Below are positions 1 through 14,300 of a stretch of 64,000 bases of DNA, in pieces; position 1 is the first letter of the stretch, and the number at the start of each line of letters is the position of its first letter. The stretch covers positions 50,418,774-50,482,773 of the forward strand of contig OX104112.1 in NCBI GenBank assembly GCA_944474755.1. Reading direction: 5' to 3'. Origin of the DNA: Limnoperna fortunei (lineage: Eukaryota > Mollusca > Bivalvia > Mytilida > Modiolidae). The position numbers and the translations under genes are program-made. The notes below the pieces were generated by a model. It ran no database searches. It was not told the origin of the DNA and saw only the letters and a list, made by a program, of their open reading frames with translations.

Positions 1-215
1 ATATTGGATATTATCACCGTTAATTTGACATATGAAAGTCTTTATAACTTATCTTCAATGTGATCTTTTAAGCTATAGGTAGAAAAGGTAAAAATAGACA
101 TTTATTATGTGTTAAATGCGTCAATACGAATTTGTCGACTTCATATAATTAAGTAAATTGACTGATTTATTTACTTGCGGAACGTCCTGCAAGCAATATT
201 TAAACTATATTTAGT

Positions 216-545
216 ATGAGAATAAGTTTACAAACAGTAAATCTACAAGGGGTAGAGGAACAACAAAAACAAAATTTCGACTGTAAAGTATGGAGTATTG
301 GGTATGAACGCAGAATTGAGCTTTTTGTAGCAGGCTCGATGAGCCTACTCTTTTTGAAATCTACGAATGGCTACTTTTATAACCTGACAGCCATTCAACG
401 ACAAATCATCCCATATTCGTCACCTGACGCTGCGCTTGTCCGTTCTGCACTTGGGGCACTGAGATACCAACCAACATTGACCCTGGATAATTTGGAAAAC
501 ATTGCAAACAGATATGGCAGTAATCGTTGGATTGGTACGAAGTAA
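216..545 (+). CDS. possible 3'-terminal exon of an unknown gene
   Basis: An open frame of 109 codons ends at TAA 543-545. From about codon 25 onward it looks coding: mixed residues, no low-complexity runs, and locally higher G+C than the flanks. I do not recognise the product and see no signal peptide, membrane segment or known motif. The ATG at 216 is not certain to be a start. Candidate splice acceptors lie just upstream ('ctatatttag' near 205-214 and 'ctacaag' near 243-249), so this could be the last exon of a gene beginning before the window. Support for a real 3' end is the pair of AATAAA signals about 400 bases downstream. The alternative is a chance frame. Confidence 0.35.
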   Translation: MRISLQTVNLQGVEEQQKQNFDCKVWSIGYERRIELFVAGSMSLLFLKSTNGYFYNLTAIQRQIIPYSSPDAALVRSALGALRYQPTLTLDNLENIANRYGSNRWIGTK

Positions 546-933
546 AATCGTCGAAACAAAAAATTATCACGCTTTCAGCAGAAACAGTTTTTGTTCAAAG
601 GACAATAGAAGGGAGAACGGCCAAACAATAAGAGCCAAAATTTAAGGAATTATTACAAATCTGGATGTAGACATTCACAACATAAAACAAAAAAAGACAA
701 AACACAAAAAACAGAAAGAAATAAACCAAAATCATTTTACAACCATGATTTGGACAAGTAAGCTGCTTGCCTCTAATTAGGCACCCGTCGAGTTATGTCT
801 AGGTATAAGTGAAATCCGAAAATAAGAAAGACGACGTTTGACTTAGCAAACATGTCTCATCGTGTTTTAGAGATGAATTTTCTATGAAAACGAGAATGTA
901 CGAATTTTATACAAAATGTAAACCTTAACTTGA

Positions 934-957
934 AATAAAGAGTTTCAGTTCAATAAA
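934..957 (+). promoter_or_regulatory. two candidate polyadenylation signals
   Basis: AATAAA occurs at 934-939 and again at 952-957, about 390-410 bases after the stop of the frame at 216-545. The spacing would suit a 3' UTR of ordinary size. In such A+T-rich DNA the hexamer also arises by chance. Confidence 0.3.
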
Positions 958-975
958 CATGATCTCTGAAATTCG

Positions 976-3900
976 TCATACGTGATTATTTTCCTGCGAA
1001 GTATTTAAAACTGCCACTTGAACACAAAGGAAATATAATCTCTTTGGAAGAAATATAAAATGAATGCCAACAAGCATCGACATAAACCAACGAATAAATA
1101 ACTGATTCTTTGTTGGCATTAATGGGTTTAACAGGAAATTATTAAACCAAATTTAGGCGTCCGGTTTGTATTTTGCAAGGAAACCTGAGTACATGGTGAA
1201 ATATCTTACCTTCTGTACCTTTGTTCAGTAGTTGATAAATACATATACCTAGACCACTTGGCTAGTGAAGTCCTGAATAACAATTGAGTTGCAGAGTATG
1301 AAAGAACATTAATTTTTGTTATATACATGTATCAGTCTTTTTAATACTGTATAACGAAATACGCGTACTTGCAGGTATCCCGACAAACATTGAACAATTA
1401 TTTTCATATTTTGTCAATTTTGTATTGACTTTATCAAATTTGTTATGCAAATTTATACCTACTGAAGCAATAGTCAGTACTTATGTAGTTTAAAAGTTTT
1501 GGTCTTTGGACTTTTTATCTAAATTCAAGCTCAAACTATTGGCAAATTTGATTACGTGTAATTAAGATGTTTCTATAAAAGTGATAGTATCAATAAAATC
1601 TATCAAAAGAAATTCGTTTGAAGTAAACGTTAACGGAATATTATTTAAGCTTTAAGTTAATTAGTTTGATATTTATCTCTAATACGCGTTAAGTACTTGA
1701 ATGCGAATAGGTTAAGACATAATCATCGAATTAATAAGCTTACTGAAATGACAGCGTTCTAACAAAATGCGGAAAGTGTGGCAGGTAAAGACTTTCTAAC
1801 ACATGTAAACACAAATTTTTAAAACTTTCACTGCAATTTAGAAGATGGCCTCCTTTCTCGAAGTATTATAACTATAGCTTAAACACATAAAGGGACAATA
1901 AAATCATCTATAGAGACTCTGTACAAATAGCAACAATACATATATGACAGCCAACCGTAACATACTTTCATTGGAAAAAATCACAGAATGATTTTAGAGT
2001 TCTCGCAATGTAGTTAATGTACATTAGAATAGTAAGATAATCTATTATTGAAGTTATGTGACAATCTGTTCAACACTGGTTGGATACTGAGTTAATTCCA
2101 TATCATTGGTAAATGAAAACAATCGTAGATTTTTACAATTATCCTAATTTCACCTAATTTCACGTATCCTGACAATGATTGAATAATTTTTCCTTAATAT
2201 CTGGTGATACATTTTTTATCAATATTAAATAAAATGTCAAACAGTCTATATTATTTTTGAAACTTTTGTCATTAGACGAAGCATTATACTATGCAGTATT
2301 CGAATTTAGGAAGCCTTTTGACATGGGATAGAGAAGTTTGATGTGGCAAAACAATTGTGTCATTGTATGTTAATGGTAGTTACGCCACTTTTAGCTTTTT
2401 CTTTTTTTTCTATAATATCACTACTTCCCGTTTGTATTTAGACAAGAAGTTGGAGTAACAGAAAAAAGCATCAGCATTCTAACATAAAACTGGCAATGCT
2501 TGCCACATAAGGTTGAGGTTAAGCCTACCTTGACCAAAGTTGGACTCGAACTTAGATTTTACACGCAGGTAATCAATAGTAGTTGGATGACAACAAAGAC
2601 ATATCGGATAAAGAGACTCCTCGTATCACTCCCAAACGGTGGTATACAAACCACCATGTGGTTGTTGTTTTTTAACAGAATTCTCCTTATGACAACCGAC
2701 CGCAGGTTGCAACAAAAAAGTTATTTAAGTCCATTTTAGTCTTGGAAAACAGAAAACATTTTTACTCGGGTACCTCTACTAGCTTTTGCAAAAAGTTGTA
2801 AAAAAATATCAACAAGAATTATATGCAAGTGATACAATTTTCCTTGAAGGATACCTAAGGATGTATTGAATTGTTAAGACCAAGGAGCAATTTACATTTT
2901 GAAACCTTTAGACCCTATTTAAACAGAAACAAGTTTGACAATCCAAACGCGATTGTAGACCTTTTTGGGAAGAAATTCAATTGTAAAGAGAACTAATATT
3001 TTAAACGTACAATTTTACTATCAAGCACTCGGTGAATTTTACTCTTTATTTATATGTAACTACAGAAGTGTTTAGCAATATATAACTATGATATAAGTAT
3101 TTGGCAACACTGAATTTTGAGAATAATATACATCGTTGAAAACTAATATGTTTAACTATATCAGTCAGAGGAAAAAAAGTGACATGCGATTTCTTAATAT
3201 CTATTTTCAAATATTATTTTTTATTTGTTGACATCAAATTGTAGGATCTTATGAATTAGGTCTTGAATAAATAATATGCACAGTGCGCCCCATGAAAAAT
3301 ATTCGATTAAACATCAAACTAAGGAATTTGTGTCGGTAACACACATTTTAAAAATACAAATTCGGACTTCTTTGCAATTGTAAAGTTCAAGATTTATCTG
3401 TCTGATATTGGTGCAGAAAGCAAACTATCACGATTGATCTTCACATAAATTACGATTACGGTAAAAATTCTGCAAACGAATAAAATATTTTTTCTTATAT
3501 AACGTTTTCTTTCTTTAGTCTGCGGAACTGTTCTTGAAAATTTTAATATAAAGAGAAAAAGATGTTATTGAGATTTTGTTTATGCAGGTAGTTTTTCATA
3601 ATGTCAGATTGATTACATAATTATTTCAATACAAGGCTGCGTTGACACATTTTGATTCGTCTGTTTGCCCATATGCACATGGAAGTGTTGTAAATCTGTC
3701 AAATCTATGAACAAAGGATATGATTGACATGACAAGGTAATGTTTTCTGGTTAAAGTCTTTGATTTAAAACAAACATAACTTGCTACTGAATTATTTACT
3801 ACTACTGTTTTGCAGCATTGATTTTTTTCAAATAATGGTTTATGAGATATTAAAAATTGCGTTCGTTTCAATTTTCTAAGACAATGTTCAATTTGTCCTA

Positions 3901-6900
3901 CAATACTAACGATAGTATTGGTATATAAATACAGTTATAGAGTTCTTTGGTTAATTTATTGCATAATTCAAATCTGTCGTTATTACTATGGTACCTAATG
4001 TAAAGTATATAAAGTTCATTTGAAAATTACTAAAAATGATTTTATTGACATATAACAGCTTTTGTGATCGGGTAAACAACTACTATTCCATATAAACCCA
4101 AAATAAAATATAGATATTCCATACTAATTGAACATAACTTAATATCTAATAAAACACTTGATTAGAAGTATATGTAAAAGTTATATCCTGGTAGACAGGG
4201 TACTTTACCTTATATTGAAAATTATTTAATATTGATTAAAAACCTAGGGACCGCCGTTGTAATTACGAAACATTTTTTTAAATATTATTGTCAAATTATT
4301 GGTCACATTTAATCTCAACTGCACACAAGATCATTTCAACTTAATGTTAGTCGTTAACAAAACAACACACAGTTTCAATGTTCAACTTAATGTTAATCGT
4401 TAACAAAACTACACACAATATCAATTTAAATCTAATATTAATCTTCAACAGCAGTATTAAGGCAAAAGTTAAATGAATAACTTTAAAGTTGTTACAAGTT
4501 GAAAAAAATAGTGTGATATACGAATGTGTGTATGGTTGTTTTGTACTATGTCAAAGTTGTACTCAAAAAAAGATATCTTTATGTTCGTTACAATTCAATT
4601 AAAAGTTATTTGCTATTTTTCCCCTAAGTATATTTCCCCGCATTACGAGTTCTATTAAAAAAATTTGCTATATATATTATCTATACTAATCTTTGTTTTA
4701 ACGGAGTATCTCTAAAAAAATATGACCCAATTTGCAAGAGGTCTGTTGGGTACTACTGTACTCTGCCTAACAGTCCTCGAAATCGAAACTGTACTTAACA
4801 CATTTGGTACTCTGATTTTGTAGTCTTATTAAAGTGAATTTTAACAGCTATTAAAACAAGTTACACGAGAAACTAATTAGTTTTGTTTTGCAATATTCGG
4901 CAGCACCTGCGTAATCAGTATTTAACATGTAAGTAGGAAGTCACAATGTTTTTTCAGGAGAGATCTTTTTCTTACTGATAGTATAATTAGGAACGGGTTT
5001 TTGAGACTACTGGTATACCAAACGTATATCGTATAGTCGCCTTCATGAATTGGTTGATCAGGATGTCGTATATGTTCTTGACCTAGTACATTTTGACCTA
5101 AATTGGAACGGTAATGTAACTAAGGTGTTGTATATTTTATGTATTCGAAACTCTTCAGGCTTTGTCGTTTGCAGAAGACGCTGGAAAAGTCTCGTGGTTT
5201 GTACGAATACCATCGTAAGTTAAAGAGGCAGACGAACATTTGTAAACAATATTAGATACCTTTAGAAACAACTTTGGCCAATTTACTATAGAAAATCACC
5301 CTATCATAATGAAAAAAAAACTGCTGAATATTTTGAAGAAATAATTGATGATTTCAAAATATGTTTTGGGTCTACAAAAGGAGCATAAGCTCGACCATAA
5401 GCGGTAAGCAGTTTTTATTTGTCAAGCAAAAACCATACCAAAACACGATGACTTGTAGTACACACATGAATCCATCAAAATTACTTCTAATTAATTAAGT
5501 TTCTTAACAATTCTTTTAACCTTCCTTAAATGGTCAATTTCTAGTACAGATGATCCAGTACAGTTGATTCCACACACACTCATTTGTATTCGTTGCGTGA
5601 TCCAATAAAAACGACTAATAAAATACATGTACATTGTTATGGCAATATATTAATGCGTTCTTTTTGGATGTCTGATATTAAACAACGGAGAGTCTATAGG
5701 ATATAGCGATTTCAAAGTTTACAGAAGAAATATGTACTTTCATGCGCTTTTAGGAAAGTAAGTGTGATCTTCCACTTTGTTCGAAATTTGTGTCTTTTCG
5801 GTCGTTTCACTGCCCTCCTCTCGAGAAGACATAAATTACTAATTATTTAATTTCTATCACTAATGGAAGATCTTTCCAGAAAAGCATGAACCTGTTAATC
5901 TTTTTTGTAGTATTAATATAATTAAAATGTACAATTGTATACTTCTTTGATGCTTTTTTACCTTTTACCACAAAAGCAGTCGGTAATCTTCCAATTACTA
6001 TAGTATGTGCTTAGATAATGAATGTAGTAACAAAATACCAAACACCAAGAAAACCGTCGAAGAAGACAAATCAAGTAAAAATGTTATTAAACATGAGGTA
6101 GGCATTCTGTTCTTCGGATAACAACACATATATCACATTTGTTTCAATTCCTAAATATTGAGAGAAACAAAAGAGAGGGTGTCAATAATCAATTGACGAC
6201 AAATGTATATATTTCCGACTTTTAGGTATGCTAAAGGACAAGTTTGCAAAACTAGTAGTCAATCATTTAAATCGTTCTGTTATTTATAACGGAAATCCAA
6301 GTTATGTTTTTCTTTTAAAACAAGTCAAGACATTAGGTCTGTTGCATATCGTAATATGTTATTACCAACTGTTTTTGATATTCATTGTATTACCTTGTTC
6401 TTATTCTTGATATAGCTAAAATATTGGATACGCGTTCCGCATTTATTAACAAGTGAAGTCTCATTATTATTCGTGGTCGGCCATTGTTTAATATAATGTT
6501 TTCTGTGTTTTCGATGTTTATTAAAATATATTTTTTTTAAATTTCTAATTAGTAATGTTTGGTCTTGTCTAATGACAGATGGAACGAGTTTTTATTTAAA
6601 GTAATGTACGTTACACGTGTGTTTAAATGTTTCTGAAGAATAATGATATTCTAATTAATAGTACTTTGCTATGTTTTTAGACATATGTTATTTTCAGAAC
6701 CATATATCAATCGAAAAAAATGTTATCATTAGATTTTGCTTTAAATAGAGTTTCTACACTTATATTTCAAAGGAAACCTATCCCTTTAATTAATCATTTC
6801 AGTATTTAAAGGCAAGAATTTGTTCCGTATGACTGGCTTATTAATTAAGCTCTATTTAAAGCGACAAGCCTTTATTTACCAACCTTTATATTATTTTATA

Positions 6901-9216
6901 TTTAAGGAAATTATACAGTAGAATGTCGTCATCTGTTTTTCTAGTCAGAATTTCATCTTTGAATTATAATAATAGGAAAGGCGTTTACATTCTTGATATG
7001 AAGAAAAACTTAACATTTGATACTATGTTTAAATGTAACTAAGTGAAAACCTTCTTACATAATTTCAGTTCTTACGCATTCGAAGCATAACAGTCAAAAT
7101 TTCTGTTCTTCCAAATTGTCATCTTTTCAATTGATACGCGTTTTATTTTTATTTAATGGTGTCTGTATTAAATCTAGCCTATTGTGTATTTCTATTAGGG
7201 TCGATACAGACTGATTTGTAGCTTGTTTAGTCTTCTCAATTTAGCAATACATATGCAATATTCTTTGTCAGAAAATATACAATTTGCTTGTGCGATCTTA
7301 AGAAACGTGTAGAAATGCGAGGCGTGTTTTCTATTGATACTGACGTCACACACCGTCGTAAACCAGAACATAATACTAAATTACGTAAGGTCAATGCTAC
7401 CATTAGATTTCATTCGGCACTATTCCGAATAAAGAAGAAAATGTTTGGCTACCTTTATGTACAGCAAATGGAATGATTGCATGATAAATGTGTTTCATTT
7501 ACTACATTACATATTCATTGCACCAAACAGCTATAATAACTACTACTTGATTGTTGCCGCTTGAAAGGAAAAGATAAGACCAGAAAACTTTGCAATACAA
7601 CTGATACCAGCGTGCAGTTTGTAGTCAGCATTATGACATAGGTGTATTTACACTCTACAGCATTGCTCTTGTTTAATAGCGAAAGTTGTTTCTTTAGCGT
7701 TCCTATCCTACTAAAGTTGATTTTGTATTTTTACATTGCAGGCAATTACGGGCTCTCTTGTAAGTGTATTTGTATAATCGAGTAGCTGTCAAAAATAATG
7801 TTCTATTTTTAAAGATATTTTGTAAGCAAATTTCTTTCACCTTTTAGCTTCTCTGTAGCTACCTTTGGCTTCTCTCTAGCCATTGCTAGATATCATTTGT
7901 AGTCTTTGAATATATAACAGCTTGATCTAAGGACAATTTCACAAATTCAACTGGTGAAAGAGGTGACAATATTATTTTTAACAGAATATTTCGTATTGTT
8001 ACAAATAGGCATTTATGTGTGTAAATGTAATTGTTAAAGGTATTTTTCAGTTTTTGCAATATTGCAATTTTAAATATAGGACAGTCTAAGTATTTTTATA
8101 AATATCTGTAACGTAGTCGTTCAAATATACTATACGATTTAACAATTGTAATTAACTAACCAGCTCACATACTCCAGTATTGGAAACGGGGGGATTTGCA
8201 TGCCATAACCTTGTTTTAACCCGCCATTAAGCTACTAGAATTTTTTGATGAATTGTGTTTTAATAATATGTCGCTTATAATCTGCCAGTATTCACGAATG
8301 CAATATTAATATGATAACATGGCATGACATTATATTATTAACACCGCAACTATTTGATACATTGCATGACGTTTTCTTACGTCAATGAACTAAAGCATCT
8401 TATTTATGTTTTAAAATAATGTCTGATACGGAACAGTGACTAGTTGTGTCCTAATGGATTGAGGACATTGTACAATATCACCAAGATGCCAACTAGATCC
8501 ATATCAATATTTAATGGCGAAATAAAATTCATTGTAAACTTTTCTAATGAATAGATTAATTATTAATAAAATATTTGTTAGACGCCGATCAAATTACGTC
8601 CTTAAATCGACGGCATAATCTCAGATCTATGGCAGATGACGTCATACAATGAAAAGACATGGTCGATATTGAAGGTACTAAAATCTATGGCACGTACATC
8701 ATAAACGCTTCAAATTCATGGCGCATTTTGGTTGCTTAAAATCTACCAGGGGAAACAAAACTAAAATTGGGTGCAAAAAACTACATGTAACTATGAAAAT
8801 TGGTTTGCCGTACCAGAATGTTGTCTAAATGTATACATTTTACATAAAATTAAAAAACTACTTAGTAATATAAATAGTTACATGTGTCATCCAACTTGTG
8901 AAATATGTATCGAAAAGAACCAGACGATTATTCTAGAATCTTGTGTAAATGTTTAGCGCAATCTTATAACGTGACAGCCAGTGTCTAAAAATCAAACATT
9001 CATAAACTAAAGTTGAAATGTTTTAGGTGGAAAGCTAAGCAAACATTTAATGATCCATTAAACTGCAATCAGTCTGGACAAGTGATATTTCTGACTTCTA
9101 ATAAAACAGGTAAACGCATATGTTAAATTTATAACCAATATTCCTAAACGAGCAATTTCTTCTATTCCTATCTAATAATTTTAAAGAAATATTCCGATTT
9201 TTAAAATAAAGAGATG
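976..9216. other. long stretch without recognisable genes
   Basis: I see no convincing coding exon here; all open frames are short (60-81 codons) with random-looking composition. A local duplication of about 47 bases begins at 4334 and repeats at 4381 ('ttcaacttaatgtta'), with a third, poorer copy after it. A motif 'gcatgacgtttt' near 8364 recurs, altered, near 10174, possibly an old dispersed repeat. The rest shows only A+T-rich intergenic texture. Confidence 0.6.
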
Positions 9217-9735
9217 ATTGATTGATTGATTAATGATGTTTAACGCCCGAGCAGCAATATTTCAGCTATATTCAGGCGATGAACATGAAATGGATGATAA
9301 AATGAACATGACATGATGATGAATGAAAATGGGATGGGACACAAGGAAACAAAAGGGGTAAAGGATTTTAGATTGCCACTGGCAAATGGGAGGATGGATA
9401 GGGTCGGGCAATTTAGCCTCCTGTAGCGGGATCGAAATCCCTACTCATAGCGAATACTACAGCAGAGTTCTTTAACGTGCGAGGAACGTGGCATTTTTCC
9501 CAACACGGTGCACTAATATGGTTTGCGGTCAGGTTTTCCGTATTATGGCCTGACAACCCCAGCTTGCCAGGGGTGCCCCATTCAACCACCTGGGGCACAC
9601 ATCCCAGTCGGTCTTTAGGCATACCGACCTGACACGCCGGTCAGGGTACTGGGCGCTATTTAGTCGCCTTTTACGACAAGCAAGCGCGACTGCGGTCTAT
9701 TCTTTTAGCCACCCGGATCCCGCACGGGGCATAAA
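9217..9735 (-). repeat. dispersed repeat: LINE/SINE-like element with (TGAT)n tail
   Basis: The plus strand begins with a TGAT/GATT microsatellite run (9217-9230). It continues 'gtttaacgcccgagcagc' and 'caatatttcagctatattc' and ends in a G+C-rich block rich in 'ccggatcc' and 'cgcacggggc' near 9715-9730. The microsatellite is best read as the 3' tail of an element on the minus strand. The same tail and adjoining 'ttcagctatattcagg' segment occurs at 60367-60440 next to a LINE C-terminal coding fragment, so a shared LINE-type 3' end is likely. Its G+C content is far above the surroundings, marking an insertion. The 69-codon frame inside it is not a gene. Confidence 0.7.
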
Positions 9736-11109
9736 GAGATGAAACTAACTGCATAATTTGTAATATCTGACATGGTTCAAGACTGTTTAGAATGTAAAAA
9801 AATAAAGATTCTAAATAAACTATTTATGTATACCTTTGATTTTGGAAATAATGAATTGTAGTAATATGTTCCCTATTATACCAGCTTCATAGGTTTATTT
9901 TGTCCTAATGTTTCCTTAGTTTTTCAGGAAATCCATTTAGTGTTTACGTCTTCCTATTGTTTAGTTTAAATTGTGTTTGTTTGTCTAAAGAGATGTCCTG
10001 ATTACACAAAGCTTTCAAGATAATATACATCTGTGTGATGTTTCCTATGCAGTAATGTGTAAAGTAATTGTTGATTAAGTAGTACATAGAGAACAAGCCC
10101 TGATTCACGGAATGTTGGAAAAATTGATAGCAAGACAGAAGGATTTACGTGATGTTTGCTGATGTAATATAATGCATGACGTTTACCTACGTCAGTCTGC
10201 CGAGGCTTACATGCATCTTATAGCGTTGTCTATTCCATGTTATTGTTAAAACTTGGTTCGTCCTTAGATTTTAATAAATTTTATATTGTGCTTTGCTTAC
10301 CATTTTAATCGGAAGTTGTATTAGTTTTGACATTGCACGAACAATAATGTATTTATTTGTTTATGTTGTCATTGATAACAAAAAAACATCATTATTACCT
10401 ACAGGATTATCATGCAGTTAGACTGCTATAAAAAAAATTTGGTTATATTAAATACACCTATAATGCTAGTGTTAACTTACAGGATACCTGTCTAAACAGA
10501 TAAACACCTACGTTCGTGAAGATTACGCGTGCAAATGTTGAAATGTAATGATATACATTTTCACCTTGCCTTTAAGTAAAAACATGGTTTTTTTAAATCT
10601 AAATAAATATTTATGAAATCAATTTCCGTTTTTTACTTTTGTTTTTTTGCTTCGTTCTGGTTTTCTTTTTTTTCATAAATCTTTTTGGTTCTCTTCAGCC
10701 TCTGAAAAGTGTAAGAGTTCAACACAAAACTACATTACAAATACTATAGAATTTACTGATATTTAACCGCAATGTGTAATGTAGGAGCAGTTTACATAGA
10801 AAAAAAACACACCTCTCTCAAATAAAATGTTATCAGTTTCAATACTTTGGTAAGCTGAGTACTATTACAGCCATCAATAAAGCTATAATATATCATAATT
10901 AACATCATTTACAGTAACGAATGATGTGATGATAATTCTTACTAAGACACATTTAATATTTACAGTGTACTATTCTATAATATGTTACTTCCTGCTTAAA
11001 GTAGTAGTAGGAAGTAAAGGATAAACAATAATCAATTTGTGTATGTTTGTCACAAATCCTAATGAAATGATTTTTATGGCAATAAAAATGTGTTGTTGTT
11101 GTTGTAATA
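9736..11109. other. no gene seen
   Basis: A+T-rich sequence without usable open frames or repeats I can delimit. It contains a short echo ('aatgcatgacgtttacctac' near 10172) of a motif near 8364. Confidence 0.6.
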
Positions 11110-11329
11110 TTAAGGTATCCAGACCATACGTCGGTAATGTTCGGCAAACATTGGAAATACTATTTGAGTAACTAACTTTTTTGCTAAAAAATGTTAACAT
11201 TGACTTAATGTAAAATAATATATTTAATTTGTAGCATTTAATTAGCAATATATAAATTTAATTAAGCTATATTTCTTGGTCCAAAAATTTATTTAAACGG
11301 TGACTTTAATTATGGGTCGGATACCTTAA
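11110..11329 (-). mobile_element. TTAA-flanked MITE, copy 1
   Basis: The element is bounded by TTAA at 11110-11113 and 11326-11329. Its inverted ends are 'ggtatccagaccata' on the left and 'tatgggtcggatacc' on the right. The interior matches, in reverse orientation, the element at 19475-19752: the shared segments are 'agttactcaaatagtattt' and the complement of 'aagaaatatagcttaatt'. At 212 bases between the TTAA sites it is shorter than the other copy, lacking about 55 bases near the end that holds 'gatcacgtgg' in copy 2. TTAA target duplications with GG termini suggest a non-autonomous piggyBac- or Kolobok-type element. No protein is encoded. Confidence 0.75.
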
Positions 11330-14300
11330 ATCCACCGAGCACAAACAGTGTGATTTGTACACTAATGCATGTCATTTAGGTTTAGATAAATGTACATGTA
11401 TCATTATTGAGGTGTTTCAAAACCTAAATCAAGTCTTTAATATTTGTTCATTGACACCTTGAGATTTTACCACAATAGTCTAATTGTCAAAAATAAATAT
11501 TACTATTTAATACCGCTCTAAAACATTTTCCCCCGAACAAAGTTTAAAAACAACAAAATGAATATATATTTGTACATATTAGTATATCTAAGCTCACATA
11601 CCCGCCAATTAATTTATTCTAAACAAGAGAGTAAACTGACTATTTATAATGCAGTCTTTATGTGAAAATACTGTGACTTTGAAATAATTTCTAACGTCTC
11701 TTCATTTGCAGAAATAAATATGAATAAAACATGATTTGTGCGTAATGCAGTTTCTGAAACCCGAAGTAAATCTACAAAAACATGCGCTAACATAGATGAT
11801 TCATTGGTCGCAAGAACACTAACGATAGTGTTTCAGCTATACTCATAACGACAAAAAGGTATCAACAATGAAGTAAAGGGATGAAGACATAAATAAATAG
11901 AAAAAGTTCAAAAGTAAGATGTGAATAGAGAATTGTGAATTGACGGATAATGTAGCTTAAACACTGAGTCTACAATTGCTCGAAATGTAAAAACGGTGTA
12001 GCACTTTCTAATTAATTGTCATTAAAGATACCAAGGTTTAAAAAAATTTACTACGCCAGGCACGCGTTTTGTAGCCCAAATAGTAGTTACAATCCAAATG
12101 ATTAAGATATAGAGCTCTTTTCATCAAAATTCCAAAGCATGTTATCAGTATTATATCGTAAACCCTCAGCCTATCTCAGGGGCACCTAATATCCTCCACA
12201 TATATTATGTTTTATTACCAGTGTACTTGCCCTCAAACATAACGTATCTTTTATGCGACAAATTTTCTACTATATGCATTCCTGTTTTAGCGAAAATGAG
12301 GGCCATTTTTAAATCTAGCTCTGGTTAAACACACACACCAAGAAATATCTTCCCACAAATAAGGCTCGTGCTACATACACATGCAACTTTAAACTATTAA
12401 ACTTATTATGATAATTGTAAAAACACAGGTCTGCTAGCAATGAGCATATCAACTGGTAAGATAAAAACACGTGACCGTAAATGGCATATAAACACAAGCA
12501 CGTGTTGAGCTAAATCTAGATAAATACATACATATTTATAAATAGGAAATACAAAAAAAAACATTTATAAAACTCGACATAAATTGGAACTCACGTGATC
12601 TTGTCTTTGTCTGTTGCTTGACATATTATATTGCTTTGTTTCTCCAAGCAATCGATACAAATTATTAGCCTAGCGTTGTTACAACAAGCCCCGACGCGAC
12701 ACTAGTAAAAGGTTTACGAAATACGACAAAGTAACAAAATACTTTTTAAATCTAGGTAAATTTCCTTTAGAAATATATTTTCTTATTGTTTATAAATATT
12801 AAATTCCATTACAGTATGCTTTAATAAGATTCGAATATATAGCAGTACTTTTATCAAACGTGCCACGTGAAATTTTTTATATTGCCGGGAGTGAAAATAA
12901 TATAATAACCTTGTAGCATTCTATACACGCTCAGATATCTTCAGAAGGAACTAGAAAAACGGTGGTTTGAAGTTTCAATTAATGGAATTCTGGAAATCTA
13001 CTTCCCTTGATGTTGCTCTAAAAACTCGAAACCTAGTAAACTATTTACTTTCAAAGAAGGGTTTATTGTCGGAAAATTGTAAAGTACATGCATAATTATT
13101 ATATTATGATGATATTGTATATATATTGCAAAAAGCAATCTGGAAATATCGACTTTCGCAAGTGCTGAAAAAACATTAATTCATAATTTTTTCATTACAG
13201 ACCTTTCATTACATGAAACTTGAAGATACATGTAGACAATTTTTAAGCAACCGTATCCGATTGACGCAATATTTTTCTTTACAACAAACAAGCTTTGTAT
13301 TTCAGACGTTTTTAATGTGCATCTAAGAGCTAATAGGTTTAGTACGAAATTAGAATGTTGATGTTTATTTAATTTTATGCATTTATCCATCGTTGATTTC
13401 TGAATGCATTTTTAAATTGTCATGGATTCAACCAATCTTAATTTAAGTAGCATTAGTTGTGTTATTACATTGTCTACACGCGTGTTCCTTTGTTACAAAT
13501 AGTATAAGAATAAAATAATTAAAAAATATAAAGACATTTTTATGCGGCCTTTAAATATAATTTTTCACCATTTTGGTAATTTTCCATAGTGTATAAACTG
13601 AGTGTATTAAAACTTAAAACAACTCCTCCAAAGTAAAAAAACAGTGGGATATTATTTAACCCAGACAAATGACACTTATTCCTTTATGTCATACCTTTTG
13701 TTCCAAGGACCATTGCTGTAGTTGCTATATTTATGGTTGTTTAATTCTTAAGTTTGCCCTTCTAAGATTTTCTTAAAGCCTACATTTTGATGATTTAGAT
13801 TTGTCTTTTACTGATTTGACTGAATTACAGTTTCGATATCAACAGATTGACTGATTAACTTGAATGTTTTTAAATGTTCTGTGCTCAATTCTTGACATTT
13901 TCCGTAAAAAAAAGTTTTATAAACAAATAATCCGCCGGAAAAGTGATGGGTTATCGGAAACACAATTTTGACTGCCATGTCAAAATATAGCTGTAACGAA
14001 TACAATACGCTTAACCTTTTTGAAATTTACTAATTAGGGCTTTATTGGTCAAAGCTTCAAACAAGTTACCAATTCTGGTCAGGCTTTCTGTGCTATCAAC
14101 ACATAGTTGAAGGCCTCTCCTATAAGCTACCTTGGGTCGCGATCAATTTCCGTTCCGTCATTTGCCATGGTTCTGTCAATGATGCGATACTTTTAAAATA
14201 TGTTGTCATCTTCATGTCGTTAAATTAACAGTTTTACGCTAATTAACATCACTACTATATCAGTATGGGGAAATTTAAATGAAACAATACATATAAAGAC

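Noticed and set aside
9413..9622. 69-codon frame in the G+C-rich block near 9.5 kb
   Set aside because: It lies wholly inside the dispersed LINE/SINE-type repeat and shows no known domain.
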